From: Candidatus Aminicenantota bacterium | GTDB taxonomy: Bacteria; Acidobacteriota; Aminicenantia; Aminicenantales; UBA8522 | Direction: 5' to 3' | Length of the DNA stretch: 64,000 bases | Assembly: GCA_017886205.1 (NCBI GenBank) | Contig: JAFNEO010000058.1 | Location: 18,371 to 82,370 of the forward strand | In this document: positions 8,724-17,102 of the stretch, in pieces | Layout: each line of letters begins with the position of its first letter | How positions within the stretch are numbered: position 1 is the stretch's first letter | Made by a program: the position numbers and the translations under genes | Notes under the pieces: model-generated | Databases searched by the model: none | Seen by the model: the letters and a program-made list of their open reading frames with translations, nothing else | What the model was told of the DNA's origin: nothing

Positions 8724-10013
8724 ATGAAATACCGCATCATCTGGCGCAGAAAAACAGGCGATCCGGAAACCGAAACGGCTGTGGGGACACGGCCCAAGCC
8801 CAAACGGAAGAAGGTCATCATCATCTCGGCGGTCTGCCTCCTGATCGCCGTCATCGTCATCGCCAACCTCACTTCCCAGAGGGAGAAATCGGTCAAGGTC
8901 ACGCTCGAGAAGGCCTCCCTCCATGACTTGACAGCGCTCATTTCCGCCTCGGGAGAAGTCAAGCCGAAAAAGAGCATCAACATCAGCGCTAATGTCCCCG
9001 GGCGGATCATCAAGATCGGCGTCCTCGAGGGCCAGATAGTCAAGGCCGGCGACTTTCTCCTTAAGCTCGACCCCACCCAGTACGAGGCCAACGCCGAGAG
9101 GGACAAGGCGCTCATCCAATCCTTCAGGTCCCAGCTCATCCAGTCCGAAGCGCGGATGAAAAGGGAGCAGAACAACTACGACCGGCAAAAGCAGCTTTAC
9201 GACAGCCAGCTCATTTCCCAAGAACAGCTGGAGACGGCGAAGATCCAGTTCGACATCGCCCGGGCCGAGGCCCAAGCCTACAGGCATCAGATCGAGCAGG
9301 CCGCGGCCTCGCTCAAGAGCACTCTCGATAGCCTGAGCAAGACCGTTTATAACTCTCCGATCGACGGGATCATCACCAGCCTCCGAGTGGAAGAGGGAGA
9401 GGTGGCCGTCATCGGCACGATGAACAACCCCGGGACCGTTCTCATGACCATCGCCGACCTTTCCGAGATGGAGGTGGAGGTCGAAGTGGACGAGACCGAC
9501 GTGGTCGGAGTCAAGCTCGGCCAATCGGCGGATGTGAAGGTCGATGCCCTCCCCAACCAGGTCCTCAAGGGAACGGTCACCGAGATCGGAAGCTCGGCCA
9601 TCGCCAAGCTGACCACCTCCCAGCAGGAATCCCGGGATTTCCAGGTCACTATTACCTTGAGCGATCCTCCCAACACGCTCAAGCCGGGCCTCTCCGCGTC
9701 CGCCGATATCATCACGGCGGAGAAGAAAGGCGTGCTGGCCGTCCCGATCTCCGCCCTCGTCATTAGAGAAAAAGCAAGCGATAGCCCGTCCAAGAAAGAG
9801 AAGGTCGAAGAAGAAGAAGGAGTCTATGTCGTCGAGAGTGGGCGCGCCAAGTTCTTGCCCGTCAGCAAGGGGATCATGGGCGGACTCTTGATCGAGATTT
9901 CCGCCGGCCTCAAGGAGGGCCAGGAAGTCATCGTCGGCCCCTATAATTCCCTCCGCGAACTCAAGGACGGAGTCCTCGTCAAGACCGGGGTGAAAACGCC
10001 AGAATCAGAATGA
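8724..10013 (+). CDS. periplasmic adaptor (HlyD/MacA-type membrane fusion protein)
   Basis: A 429-residue membrane-fusion protein. A cytoplasmic basic N-terminus is followed by one membrane helix ([18 protein letters not shown], about residues 34-51), a lipoyl/barrel-sandwich half ([17 protein letters not shown]), a long coiled-coil hairpin rich in Gln/Glu/Lys, the second lipoyl half ([18 protein letters not shown]), and beta-barrel plus membrane-proximal domains. It would link an inner-membrane ABC transporter to an outer-membrane channel. The frame is open far upstream, but ATG 8724 directly precedes the membrane helix and has GAGCGAG before it. The stop overlaps the ATPase start by 4 bases. 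Confidence 0.88.
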   Translation: MKYRIIWRRKTGDPETETAVGTRPKPKRKKVIIISAVCLLIAVIVIANLTSQREKSVKVTLEKASLHDLTALISASGEVKPKKSINISANVPGRIIKIGVLEGQIVKAGDFLLKLDPTQYEANAERDKALIQSFRSQLIQSEARMKREQNNYDRQKQLYDSQLISQEQLETAKIQFDIARAEAQAYRHQIEQAAASLKSTLDSLSKTVYNSPIDGIITSLRVEEGEVAVIGTMNNPGTVLMTIADLSEMEVEVEVDETDVVGVKLGQSADVKVDALPNQVLKGTVTEIGSSAIAKLTTSQQESRDFQVTITLSDPPNTLKPGLSASADIITAEKKGVLAVPISALVIREKASDSPSKKEKVEEEEGVYVVESGRAKFLPVSKGIMGGLLIEISAGLKEGQEVIVGPYNSLRELKDGVLVKTGVKTPESE

Positions 10014-10717
10014 GTCTCCAAGACGGCAGCCTGATCAGGGCGGAAAATCTCTGGAAAGTCTACGAGCTCGAAAAACAGAAAGTCAAAGCCCTTCAGGGTG
10101 TCTCCTTCACTGTCATGTCTAACGAATTCATGGCCATCATGGGACCTTCCGGAAGCGGCAAGTCCACGCTGATGAATATCATCGGCTGCCTGGACACGCC
10201 CACTGAGGGGAAATATCACCTCAACGGCCGACTGGTCAGCGCCCTGACCGAGAACGAGCTGGCCCATATCCGGAACCGGGAGATCGGGTTTGTCTTCCAG
10301 GTATTCAACCTTCTCCCCCGGGCCACCGCCTTTCGCAACGTCGAATTGCCTCTAATCTACAAGGGGACCAAGAAAGGCGATCGGGAAGCCAAGGTCAGGC
10401 GGGCCTTGGAGATGGTCGAGATGTCTGCCCGGATGAGCCACCGTCCCCCCGAACTCTCCGGGGGAGAGAGGCAGCGGGTGGCCATCGCCCGGGCATTGGT
10501 CAATGAGCCTTCGATCATCCTGGCTGACGAGCCGACCGGCAACCTCGACTCCAGGACGGGATCTGAAATCATCAGCCTGTTCCGGAAGCTGCACGACCAG
10601 GGGAACACCATCATCATCGTCACCCACGACAAGGAAATCGCCGACCAGACGCAGCGGGTCATTTTCTTGCGCGACGGAAAGATCGAGTGGGACAAACGGC
10701 AAGAAAGAGAAGTATGA
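10010..10717 (+). CDS. ABC transporter ATP-binding protein (MacB/LolD type)
   Basis: A 235-residue ATPase with Walker [10 protein letters not shown] (residues 45-53), a Q-loop in VFQVFNLLP, signature [15 protein letters not shown], Walker [13 protein letters not shown] and the switch His in THDKEI. LNIIG/NLLPR-type residues place it in the MacB/LolD/FtsE group, which normally energises a four-helix FtsX-like permease with a large periplasmic domain. Here no such permease is adjacent. The gene overlaps the adaptor and the next gene by 4 bases each, so translation is coupled. Confidence 0.93.
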   Translation: MSLQDGSLIRAENLWKVYELEKQKVKALQGVSFTVMSNEFMAIMGPSGSGKSTLMNIIGCLDTPTEGKYHLNGRLVSALTENELAHIRNREIGFVFQVFNLLPRATAFRNVELPLIYKGTKKGDREAKVRRALEMVEMSARMSHRPPELSGGERQRVAIARALVNEPSIILADEPTGNLDSRTGSEIISLFRKLHDQGNTIIIVTHDKEIADQTQRVIFLRDGKIEWDKRQEREV

Positions 10718-11415
10718 ACTTCTGCGGCCGCCTGATCGGGACATTTTTTGACCCCGGCCGGACCTTCAGGGCCATCTCAGAGCGTCCCCTCTGGGTGGAT
10801 GTCCTCATCGTTCTCCTCATCCTGATCTCGCTCTATACCTACCTCATTTTCCCGTTCGGTCAAAAGGACAGCCTCCGGTCATTGGAGGACAATGCGGCAA
10901 AACTCAAGGCCAAGTGGGGCGAGTCTCGATATGCGAGTTACCTCGAGAGGATGAAGGGCCAGGACCGCTCCCTGACTGCGTTTCTGGTCACGCCCCTGAC
11001 CTATATTGTCGGTTTCCTTTTTTCGGCGCTCATCGTCCTGGGGATGGGACGCTTGGTCTCGACCCAGGGCAATTATCTTCAGGTCTTCTCCTCACTCCTC
11101 CACGCCAATCTCGTGGACAAGCTCCTGGGCAACGGCCTGCGGCTGTTCCTCATCTCCGGCCGGAAGTCGGTGCTCGAGACTTCGACCGGCCTGCCCGTCC
11201 TCTTCCCCAAGCTGGACGTCATGTCCACCGCCTATGTGCTCCTAGGCCAGGTGGATTTGTTCCAACTCTGGACGTTCTGCCTGTTCGGGATCGGCCTGGC
11301 TGCGGCCTTCAAAATCACTCTGAAGAAGGGGCTTGTCATCTCTTTCGCCTTCTGGCTCCTCAAGAGCGGGCTTACCGCGGCCCTCACCGTGCTTCGGACC
11401 CGCCTGATGCAATAG
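10714..11415 (+). CDS. Yip1-domain integral membrane protein
   Basis: A 233-residue polytopic protein. N-terminal [15 protein letters not shown] is typical of bacterial Yip1/DUF1282 proteins, which start with a short amphipathic segment before five or so helices. Membrane segments are visible at about residues 26-44, 92-114, 180-200 and 205-225. The ATG overlaps the ATPase TGA, so it is expressed with the adaptor and ATPase. Its role is unknown; by position it occupies the place of the missing transporter permease, but Yip1 proteins are not known permeases. The open frame extends further upstream inside the ATPase gene, which I judge spurious. Confidence 0.7.
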   Translation: MNFCGRLIGTFFDPGRTFRAISERPLWVDVLIVLLILISLYTYLIFPFGQKDSLRSLEDNAAKLKAKWGESRYASYLERMKGQDRSLTAFLVTPLTYIVGFLFSALIVLGMGRLVSTQGNYLQVFSSLLHANLVDKLLGNGLRLFLISGRKSVLETSTGLPVLFPKLDVMSTAYVLLGQVDLFQLWTFCLFGIGLAAAFKITLKKGLVISFAFWLLKSGLTAALTVLRTRLMQ

Positions 11416-11689
11416 GCTCGGGGAAGCTCGGGAGAATCCCTCCGAAAGACGCGAATTTTTCCCGGCGTGAAAAATTCCCTCCCTGTCCTCGCTTCGCTCT
11501 CCTCTCGGCAAGCCGAGAGGAACCGTGCCCGCTACACTGCGGAGGGCTTTCGTAGGGACTCTCCGACCATTCCCCGAAACGTCTACCGTTTTTTCCCCTC
11601 CTAATTCTCTAGGAGGGGAAGGGGAGGTTAATGAGGTTCAGACAGAGTCTTGGAGGCGTTTCGGAATAACATTTTCTCTATTCCCAAGT
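11414..11689 (+). repeat. intergenic structured repeat, copy A
   Basis: The 351-base gap between the Yip1 gene and the next gene is filled by an element that shares both ends and its core with a second copy at 35546-35971. It begins with AGGCTCGGG, shares CGCTTCGCTCTC inside, and has a core at 11574-11664 bounded by the inverted pair CCGAAACG / CGTTTCGG. That core encloses a hairpin CCCCTCCTA (11595-11603) / TAGGAGGGG (11610-11618). It ends with ATTCCCAAGT (11680-11689). No coding frame is supported. A non-autonomous mobile element or a structured RNA are both possible. Confidence 0.6.
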
Positions 11690-11766
11690 TGTTCATTCTA
11701 ACCATCTCAGGATGAGAGAAGCTGACACTATTTGACAGAAAAGGGCGGACATCATAAATTAGCAGT

Positions 11767-12870
11767 ATGGCTGAAGAGATCTGGCGCGGCAACCTGATCG
11801 CAACTTCTTTCCCCCAGGTCGTTTTCCGGATTTGGGAGAAACGCGACTCCGGCCGGCTGACGGTCCAGGGCGAAGAAGCCGAAAGGTCGCTCTGTTTCAT
11901 CGACGGGGACCTGGCCATGGCCGAAGGTTCCTTCTCCGGCGAAGAGTTCTTGAAAAAGCTGCTGTCCATCCATGCCCTGACCGCCCTCCAGGCCGAGGAG
12001 TGCGCCGGTTTTGCCCGCGAGAACAATGTCTCCTATCCGCGGGCGCTCGTCGAGAAGGGGATCATTCCCCCGTCCCGAGCCTGGGAATCGTTGGCCGAGT
12101 TCTGGATGGAGGAGCTTTTCGCCGTTTTCGACTGGACCCGGGCGGACCTCACCTTCGACCCCGGCTCGATCATCTCTAACGCCCTTGTCTATGCGCTATT
12201 CCCCACCCCTGCCATTGTCCTCAGGGGCATCCGCCGGATGAAGAAAACCGACCTGATCGGGGCCTTCCTTCCGGCGGAGGCCGAGGCCGTTCAACTCCTT
12301 TCGCCCGTGCATGCCGACCATCTCCATCTCGCGCCCCACGAAAAGCACGTGCTCGGCATCCTCCGAGTGACTCCTCGGCTGAGCGACCTCTATGCTCAGA
12401 GCCAGGCCGGAAAGTGGGAAACTCAAAAAGCCGTCTTCGCCTTCCTTACCTTGGGGTTGGCCGGACTCTCCCCGACTCCCAACCTCACCAAACCGTCGCC
12501 GAAGTTGTCATCGGCCGGCCTGGAAAAGATCTGGACCGACTTCAACGACAAGTGCTCTTACATTTATAGATACATTTCCAAAGAGATCGGCCCGGTGGGT
12601 TTGAGCGTCCTGGAAAAAGCGCTGGAGGACATCCGGACGCGTCTGGCTCCTCCATTCCAGCGGCTCGAACTGCGGGCCGACGGCCGGGTCGAATTCAGCC
12701 CTTTTCCCCTGATGAGCCTGACCCTGTTCACGGAGGAGACCCGGAAATACTTCATCCGCGTGCTCAACGAGATCCTTATGGCGGAAGTCCTGGCCGTCAA
12801 GAAGACGTTGGGCAATGCCCATGAAGCCGGGATTGTCAAGAGTCTGGAGAGGATCGGAGAGCCGAATTGA
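11767..12870 (+). CDS. DUF4388/PATAN-like protein
   Basis: A 367-residue soluble protein. The first 60 residues (WRGNLIATSFPQVVFRIWEK, then GRLTV and LCFIDGDLAMA) look like a DUF4388/PATAN domain, common in response regulators and gliding-type regulators of delta-proteobacteria and relatives. The rest is helical with a charged middle and no recognised catalytic motif. No receiver or DNA-binding domain is present. It is followed by a 26-codon membrane peptide whose TTG overlaps its stop, then miaA. Function is unknown. Confidence 0.55.
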   Translation: MAEEIWRGNLIATSFPQVVFRIWEKRDSGRLTVQGEEAERSLCFIDGDLAMAEGSFSGEEFLKKLLSIHALTALQAEECAGFARENNVSYPRALVEKGIIPPSRAWESLAEFWMEELFAVFDWTRADLTFDPGSIISNALVYALFPTPAIVLRGIRRMKKTDLIGAFLPAEAEAVQLLSPVHADHLHLAPHEKHVLGILRVTPRLSDLYAQSQAGKWETQKAVFAFLTLGLAGLSPTPNLTKPSPKLSSAGLEKIWTDFNDKCSYIYRYISKEIGPVGLSVLEKALEDIRTRLAPPFQRLELRADGRVEFSPFPLMSLTLFTEETRKYFIRVLNEILMAEVLAVKKTLGNAHEAGIVKSLERIGEPN

Positions 12871-12947
12871 CGCGGAAACAGACCCTGGCTATCCTCCTTC
12901 TCCTGACCCTGATCGCCGTTTGGCTCCTGATCAAAATTGCAACCTAG
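12867..12947 (+). CDS. 26-residue single-pass membrane peptide (hypothetical)
   Basis: A TTG codon overlapping the previous gene's TGA opens a 26-codon frame ending at TAG 12945-12947. The product starts MTRKQ and then has a continuous hydrophobic helix LAILLLLTLIAVWLLIKIA: positive N-terminus, about 19 membrane residues. It fills the gap between the DUF4388-like gene and miaA and overlaps the miaA start by 11 bases. Such a peptide could be a real small membrane protein or only a translational coupler. No ribosome site of its own is clear. Confidence 0.35.
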   Translation: MTRKQTLAILLLLTLIAVWLLIKIAT

Positions 12948-13863
12948 AAAGCGGCGCCTAATTATCATCCTGGGACCCACGGGAGTGGGCAAGAGCGCGG
13001 CGGGGGTATATCTGGCCCGGAGATTCGGGGGTGAGATCATCAACTGCGACTCGATGCAGGTTTACCGCGGCTTCGACATCGGCACCGACAAACCGACACC
13101 CGAAATGCGGAAGCTGGTGCCTCACCATCTCCTCGATATCGCGGAGCCATCGGACCAGTTCACGGCCGCGGACTTCGTCCGGCAGGCACTCGCCGCGGTG
13201 CGGCTGATCGAGGAGCGGGGCCGTCTGCCCTTCGTCGTCGGCGGCACCGGGCTCTACCTCAAAGCCCTTCTCGACGGGCTGTTTCCCGGCCCGGGCCGGG
13301 ATCCGGAGCTGCGCCGGAAGCTCGAGCAGGAGGCCGGCGAGAGGGGCTGGCAAAGCCTACGCCGGAAGCTCGAGGAGGTCGATCCCGGGTATGCCCGACT
13401 CATCGGGGAAAAGGACAAGGTCCGGATCATCCGGGCCCTGGAGGTGTATTATCTCACCCGGAAACCCATCTCGGAACATTTCGAGGGCACTCGATCGGAG
13501 GTGGCCGATTTCCATCTCGTCAAAATTGGGTTACAATTGGAGAGGAAAGAGCTGTACCGGATGATCGAGGAGCGGGTGGATAGGATGTTCCAGGACGGGA
13601 TCGTCGGAGAGGTCCGCAGCCTTCTGGCCGCGGGTGTGGAGGAGAGCGCGCCTCCGTTTCGGGCCCTGGGGTACAAGCATGTCCTCGCCCATCTGAAAGG
13701 CGCGATCTCTCTGGAAGAGGCCGGGCGGCTGACCAAACAGGATACCCGCCATTATGCCAAAAGACAGATCTCCTGGTTCCGGAAGATGGCGGGAGTGACC
13801 TGGTTTCCGGCCGGAGATCACGCCTCTCTGGCCGCCTTCCTGGAGGCTCAATTCGCGGCTTAG
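12937..13863 (+). CDS. miaA: tRNA dimethylallyltransferase
   Basis: A 308-residue enzyme that adds the dimethylallyl group to A37 of tRNAs reading UNN codons. P-loop GPTGVGKS lies near the N-terminus, followed by NCDSMQVYRGFDIGTDKPT, VVGGTGLYLKALLDG, and later ALGYKHVLAHLKG and TRHYAKRQISWFRK, all hallmarks of MiaA. The start is a TTG; no in-frame ATG would keep the P-loop intact. hflX begins 2 bases after the stop. Length is normal. Confidence 0.95.
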   Translation: MQPRKRRLIIILGPTGVGKSAAGVYLARRFGGEIINCDSMQVYRGFDIGTDKPTPEMRKLVPHHLLDIAEPSDQFTAADFVRQALAAVRLIEERGRLPFVVGGTGLYLKALLDGLFPGPGRDPELRRKLEQEAGERGWQSLRRKLEEVDPGYARLIGEKDKVRIIRALEVYYLTRKPISEHFEGTRSEVADFHLVKIGLQLERKELYRMIEERVDRMFQDGIVGEVRSLLAAGVEESAPPFRALGYKHVLAHLKGAISLEEAGRLTKQDTRHYAKRQISWFRKMAGVTWFPAGDHASLAAFLEAQFAA

Positions 13864-13865
13864 CC

Positions 13866-15128
13866 ATGGAAAAAGCGATCCTGGTCCACCTGGCGACTAG
13901 CCGGAAAGAAAAGGCGGAAGCCGAGGAATCGATCGAGGAACTGGCCCACCTGGCGGCGGCGGCGGGCGCCCGGGTCGTGGACAAGGTCTTCCAGTACCGG
14001 CCGCGGATCAGTCCGAAATACTTCATCGGACAGGGAAAGGCCGAAGAGCTGGCCCGCCTCAAAGAGGAACGTCGGGCCGACCTCGTCATCTTCGATCACA
14101 ACCTCAACCCCATCCAGCAGAGGAGTCTGGAGGACAGAATCGAATCCAAGGTCGTCGACCGGACGCAGCTCATCCTCGACATCTTCGCCCGGCGGGCCCG
14201 AAGCAACGAAGGCAAGCTCCAGGTCGAGCTGGCCCGACTGACCTACCTCTTGCCACGCCTGAGCGGAAAAGGGACCTCCCTCTCCCGGCTGGGGGCCGGG
14301 ATCCGCACCCGAGGCCCTGGCGAGATGAAGCTGGAGGAAGACAGGCGGAGAATCACCGACCGGATTTCCCGGATCAAGAATGAGATTTTGGGCATTCAGA
14401 GGAGGCGGGAAAACCAGAGGGAGAGCCGGAGAAAAAGCCCGGTGCCGACCGTCTCTCTCGTCGGCTACACCAGCTCCGGCAAGTCGACCCTCTTCAACGC
14501 GCTCTGCCGCGAGACGGTCTTCACCTCGTCGGCCCTTTTCGCTACATTGGACCCGGTCTTGCGCCGGGTGGAATATGCAGACGGTGTCTTTTTCTTTCTG
14601 AGCGACACCGTCGGGTTCATCAGGAAACTCCCCGTCGAGCTGGTCTCTTCCTTCCGGGCCACCCTGGAAGAGATCCGGGAGGCCGACTGCCTGTGCCACG
14701 TCATCGACCTCACTTCGCCGTCCTCGGACGAGCGGGCCCGGGCCGTCGAGAACATCCTGGCCGAAATCGGGACCGGGGATGTCCCCGTCATCAAGGTCTT
14801 CAACAAGATCGACCTTCTGCCCTCGAAGGAGGAGCTCCTGGCCCGGAATGAATCGGCCGGTGAGCAGACCGTGTTTATCTCTGCTCAGACGGGGGAAGGA
14901 ATATCGAGTCTCAAAGATAAGATCCGGCGCCTCCTGTTCAAGGGCTTTCGCCTGTATCACCTGCGCATCCCCAAGGGCCGGAAAGACTTGATCCCCTCTT
15001 TCGACCGGTGGTCGCTCGTCCTGAAGAAACGCGAGGACGGAGATTTCTCCGAGATCAAGATTATGGCCAATCCCAAATTCATGGTAAACTATCTTCCCTA
15101 TCTCGTCCAAGGAGAAGAGAATTGGTGA
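13866..15128 (+). CDS. hflX: ribosome-associated GTPase HflX
   Basis: A 420-residue translational GTPase that splits stalled or hibernating ribosomes. The N-terminal glycine-rich domain ends in a helical linker with LSRLGAGIRTRGPGE. The G domain has G1 GYTSSGKST, DTVGFIRKLP as G3 and NKIDLL as G4. The C-terminal domain is short. It sits directly downstream of miaA as in many bacteria, but the usual hfq between them is absent. The TGA overlaps the next start. Confidence 0.95.
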   Translation: MEKAILVHLATSRKEKAEAEESIEELAHLAAAAGARVVDKVFQYRPRISPKYFIGQGKAEELARLKEERRADLVIFDHNLNPIQQRSLEDRIESKVVDRTQLILDIFARRARSNEGKLQVELARLTYLLPRLSGKGTSLSRLGAGIRTRGPGEMKLEEDRRRITDRISRIKNEILGIQRRRENQRESRRKSPVPTVSLVGYTSSGKSTLFNALCRETVFTSSALFATLDPVLRRVEYADGVFFFLSDTVGFIRKLPVELVSSFRATLEEIREADCLCHVIDLTSPSSDERARAVENILAEIGTGDVPVIKVFNKIDLLPSKEELLARNESAGEQTVFISAQTGEGISSLKDKIRRLLFKGFRLYHLRIPKGRKDLIPSFDRWSLVLKKREDGDFSEIKIMANPKFMVNYLPYLVQGEENW

Positions 15129-16444
15129 AAAAGGCCTGCTGTCTCGGGGCTCTTTCCATCTTCCTGATCTCCTGCGTCACCGTCGCACCTCCTCCGCCGA
15201 ACCTGTACATCGAAAACCTGCCCCAGTCTCTGGTCACTCCATTGACACTCGAGGAGCGCATCCAGATGGAAGAGGCTTGGGACTACCTGAGACAGGGCCG
15301 GCTGGACAGGGCCGAAAAAGCCTTTCTGCGGCTGGGCCCCTCGAGCCCGCTGTACGCCGTCGGACTCGGGTATGTGTCTTTTCTCCAGGATAACTTCCCG
15401 GGCGCCGAAGAAAACTTCAAGCTGGCGCTGAAAGAGACCCCTGGCTCTCTGCTCGCCAACCTTGGGCTCGTCCAGCTCTACCAAAAAACGGGCGAAGAGG
15501 ACAAGACATTCAACGCGCTTCGGGAGGTCCTGAAGATCGAGCCCCTGAATTCCTGGGCGAAGGAAGGATACGAGAGCCTCAAAGCGCAGAAGACAGAACA
15601 GTCCGTGGCCTCGGCTGGGGAAGCGGCCGCCAAAGGGGATATCGAGACGGCCAAGGAATCCTATCTCAAGGCCCTTCATTACTCGCCGGAGTCAGTCGAG
15701 ATCCATCTGGCCCTGGCCGGTCTTTATAGGAGCGAGAACAAAATTCCGAACGCTCTCGTCCATTTGAAGGCGGCGGCCGCCGGCGCCCCGGACAATATCG
15801 AGGCCTTACAGAAGTATGCCGCGACGCTGGCCGAGGCCAAGCAGTACGATCGGAGCCTGGATTTTTATCAGAGAGTGCTGGAGCTCGACAGTGGAAACGA
15901 AGAGGCTCGGCAGCAGGTCGAGGTCTTGAAGGATAAGCTCGGCATCGTCGAGCTTCCCAGCCGGTATAACGAAATTCCCGTCGCCGCGGCCGTAACCCGG
16001 GAAGACATCGCCGCCCTACTGGCCGTCAAGCTCAAGGACGTCCTGGAGGAGACCACGGCCCAGCCGCCCATTATCATCGATATCTCCGCCTCTTGGGCCT
16101 CCAAGTTCATCCTTAAAGTCACATCGCTGGGCCTTCTCGAGGTCCATTCCAACCACGCCTTTCAGCCGAAGCGGACCCTGACCAGGGCGGAGCTCGCCCA
16201 GACGCTCTTCCGGGCTATCCAATATCTCGAGGGCAAAGGCCACAGGTTCATCCATCAGATCCCGCCGAACAGGATCCAGGTTCAGGACGTTTCCCCTGAC
16301 CATTTGTATTACCAGCCGATCAGCCAGATCCTTTCCTACCAAATCATGGAACTCTACGCAGATAAGACCTTCCGGCCCGACCAGCCCGTCCCCGGGCCCG
16401 AGGCCGTCAAGACGATCGATATCCTGCTGGCGCTGGTGCGCTGA
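15125..16444 (+). CDS. TPR lipoprotein with a C-terminal SLH-like domain
   Basis: A 439-residue lipoprotein: basic start, hydrophobic core and lipobox L-I-S-C (Cys17), then a Pro-rich spacer. Tandem tetratricopeptide-like helices run over about residues 45-270 (for example GRLDRAEKAFLRL, then NFPGAEENFKLAL). The C-terminal 110 residues contain an S-layer-homology-like motif: WASKFILKVTSLGLL, then FQPKRTLTRAELAQTL. SLH domains usually bind cell-wall polymers. GTG 15125 overlaps the hflX stop; a TTG at 15122 is an equally good start because AAGGAG (15109-15114) is 7 bases before it. The earlier open frame inside hflX is spurious. Confidence 0.72.
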   Translation: MKKACCLGALSIFLISCVTVAPPPPNLYIENLPQSLVTPLTLEERIQMEEAWDYLRQGRLDRAEKAFLRLGPSSPLYAVGLGYVSFLQDNFPGAEENFKLALKETPGSLLANLGLVQLYQKTGEEDKTFNALREVLKIEPLNSWAKEGYESLKAQKTEQSVASAGEAAAKGDIETAKESYLKALHYSPESVEIHLALAGLYRSENKIPNALVHLKAAAAGAPDNIEALQKYAATLAEAKQYDRSLDFYQRVLELDSGNEEARQQVEVLKDKLGIVELPSRYNEIPVAAAVTREDIAALLAVKLKDVLEETTAQPPIIIDISASWASKFILKVTSLGLLEVHSNHAFQPKRTLTRAELAQTLFRAIQYLEGKGHRFIHQIPPNRIQVQDVSPDHLYYQPISQILSYQIMELYADKTFRPDQPVPGPEAVKTIDILLALVR

Positions 16445-16477
16445 TAAAACAACGGGGAAAGAGACGGCAGGGACGCG

Positions 16478-17095
16478 ATGGACAGCAGCACCGAAGAAAA
16501 ATTTTGGAATGTGCCCAACCTGATCACGTTGACCAGGATCGCCTTGGTCCCCGTCCTCGCCCTGATGCTCTTCCAGAAACGGGCTTTCGGCGCGCTGATC
16601 ATCGTTTTCCTGGCCGGGCTGAGCGACGTCTTGGACGGATTCGCGGCCCGGAGATGGCACCAGCGGACGAAGGTCGGTACGCTCATCGACCCCCTGGCCG
16701 ATAAGATCCTCCTTTCTACGGCCTTCATCTTGCTGGCCGTCCGGAGCCTGGGGTTCACCTACGTCATCCCGTTGTGGCTGATGGCGGTCGTCATCGCCCG
16801 CGATTTCATCATCCTCGCCGGCGGGGTCGTGATCTTCCTGATCCGGGGCCGCCGGGAGTTCCCCCCCACAGTTTTCGGAAAGGTGAGCACGGTCCTCCAG
16901 GTAGCCACGATCTTCTGGGTTATCCTTTCCAACTACGTCCGGGCTTCGGCTCTCGCCAGGTCGTCCTTCCTGGCGGCGATCACTTCGCCGTCCGTCCTGG
17001 GAGCTTTCTACATCGCCACCCTTGTATTGACTGTTGTCTCCGGGGCGCAATATATATACAAGGGTATCCGCATAACCTTTTTATCCGCAACGTAG
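16478..17095 (+). CDS. pgsA: CDP-diacylglycerol-glycerol-3-phosphate 3-phosphatidyltransferase
   Basis: A 205-residue inner-membrane enzyme forming phosphatidylglycerol phosphate. The CDP-alcohol phosphotransferase signature is complete: D53-G54, A57-R58, G67, D71 and D75 with the canonical spacing. Several membrane helices follow. The N-terminal NVPNLITLTRI is typical for PgsA. A small divergent acyltransferase-like gene starts 7 bases after the stop, so this pair is probably a lipid operon. Confidence 0.92.
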   Translation: MDSSTEEKFWNVPNLITLTRIALVPVLALMLFQKRAFGALIIVFLAGLSDVLDGFAARRWHQRTKVGTLIDPLADKILLSTAFILLAVRSLGFTYVIPLWLMAVVIARDFIILAGGVVIFLIRGRREFPPTVFGKVSTVLQVATIFWVILSNYVRASALARSSFLAAITSPSVLGAFYIATLVLTVVSGAQYIYKGIRITFLSAT

Positions 17096-17102
17096 AAGAC
17101 CG

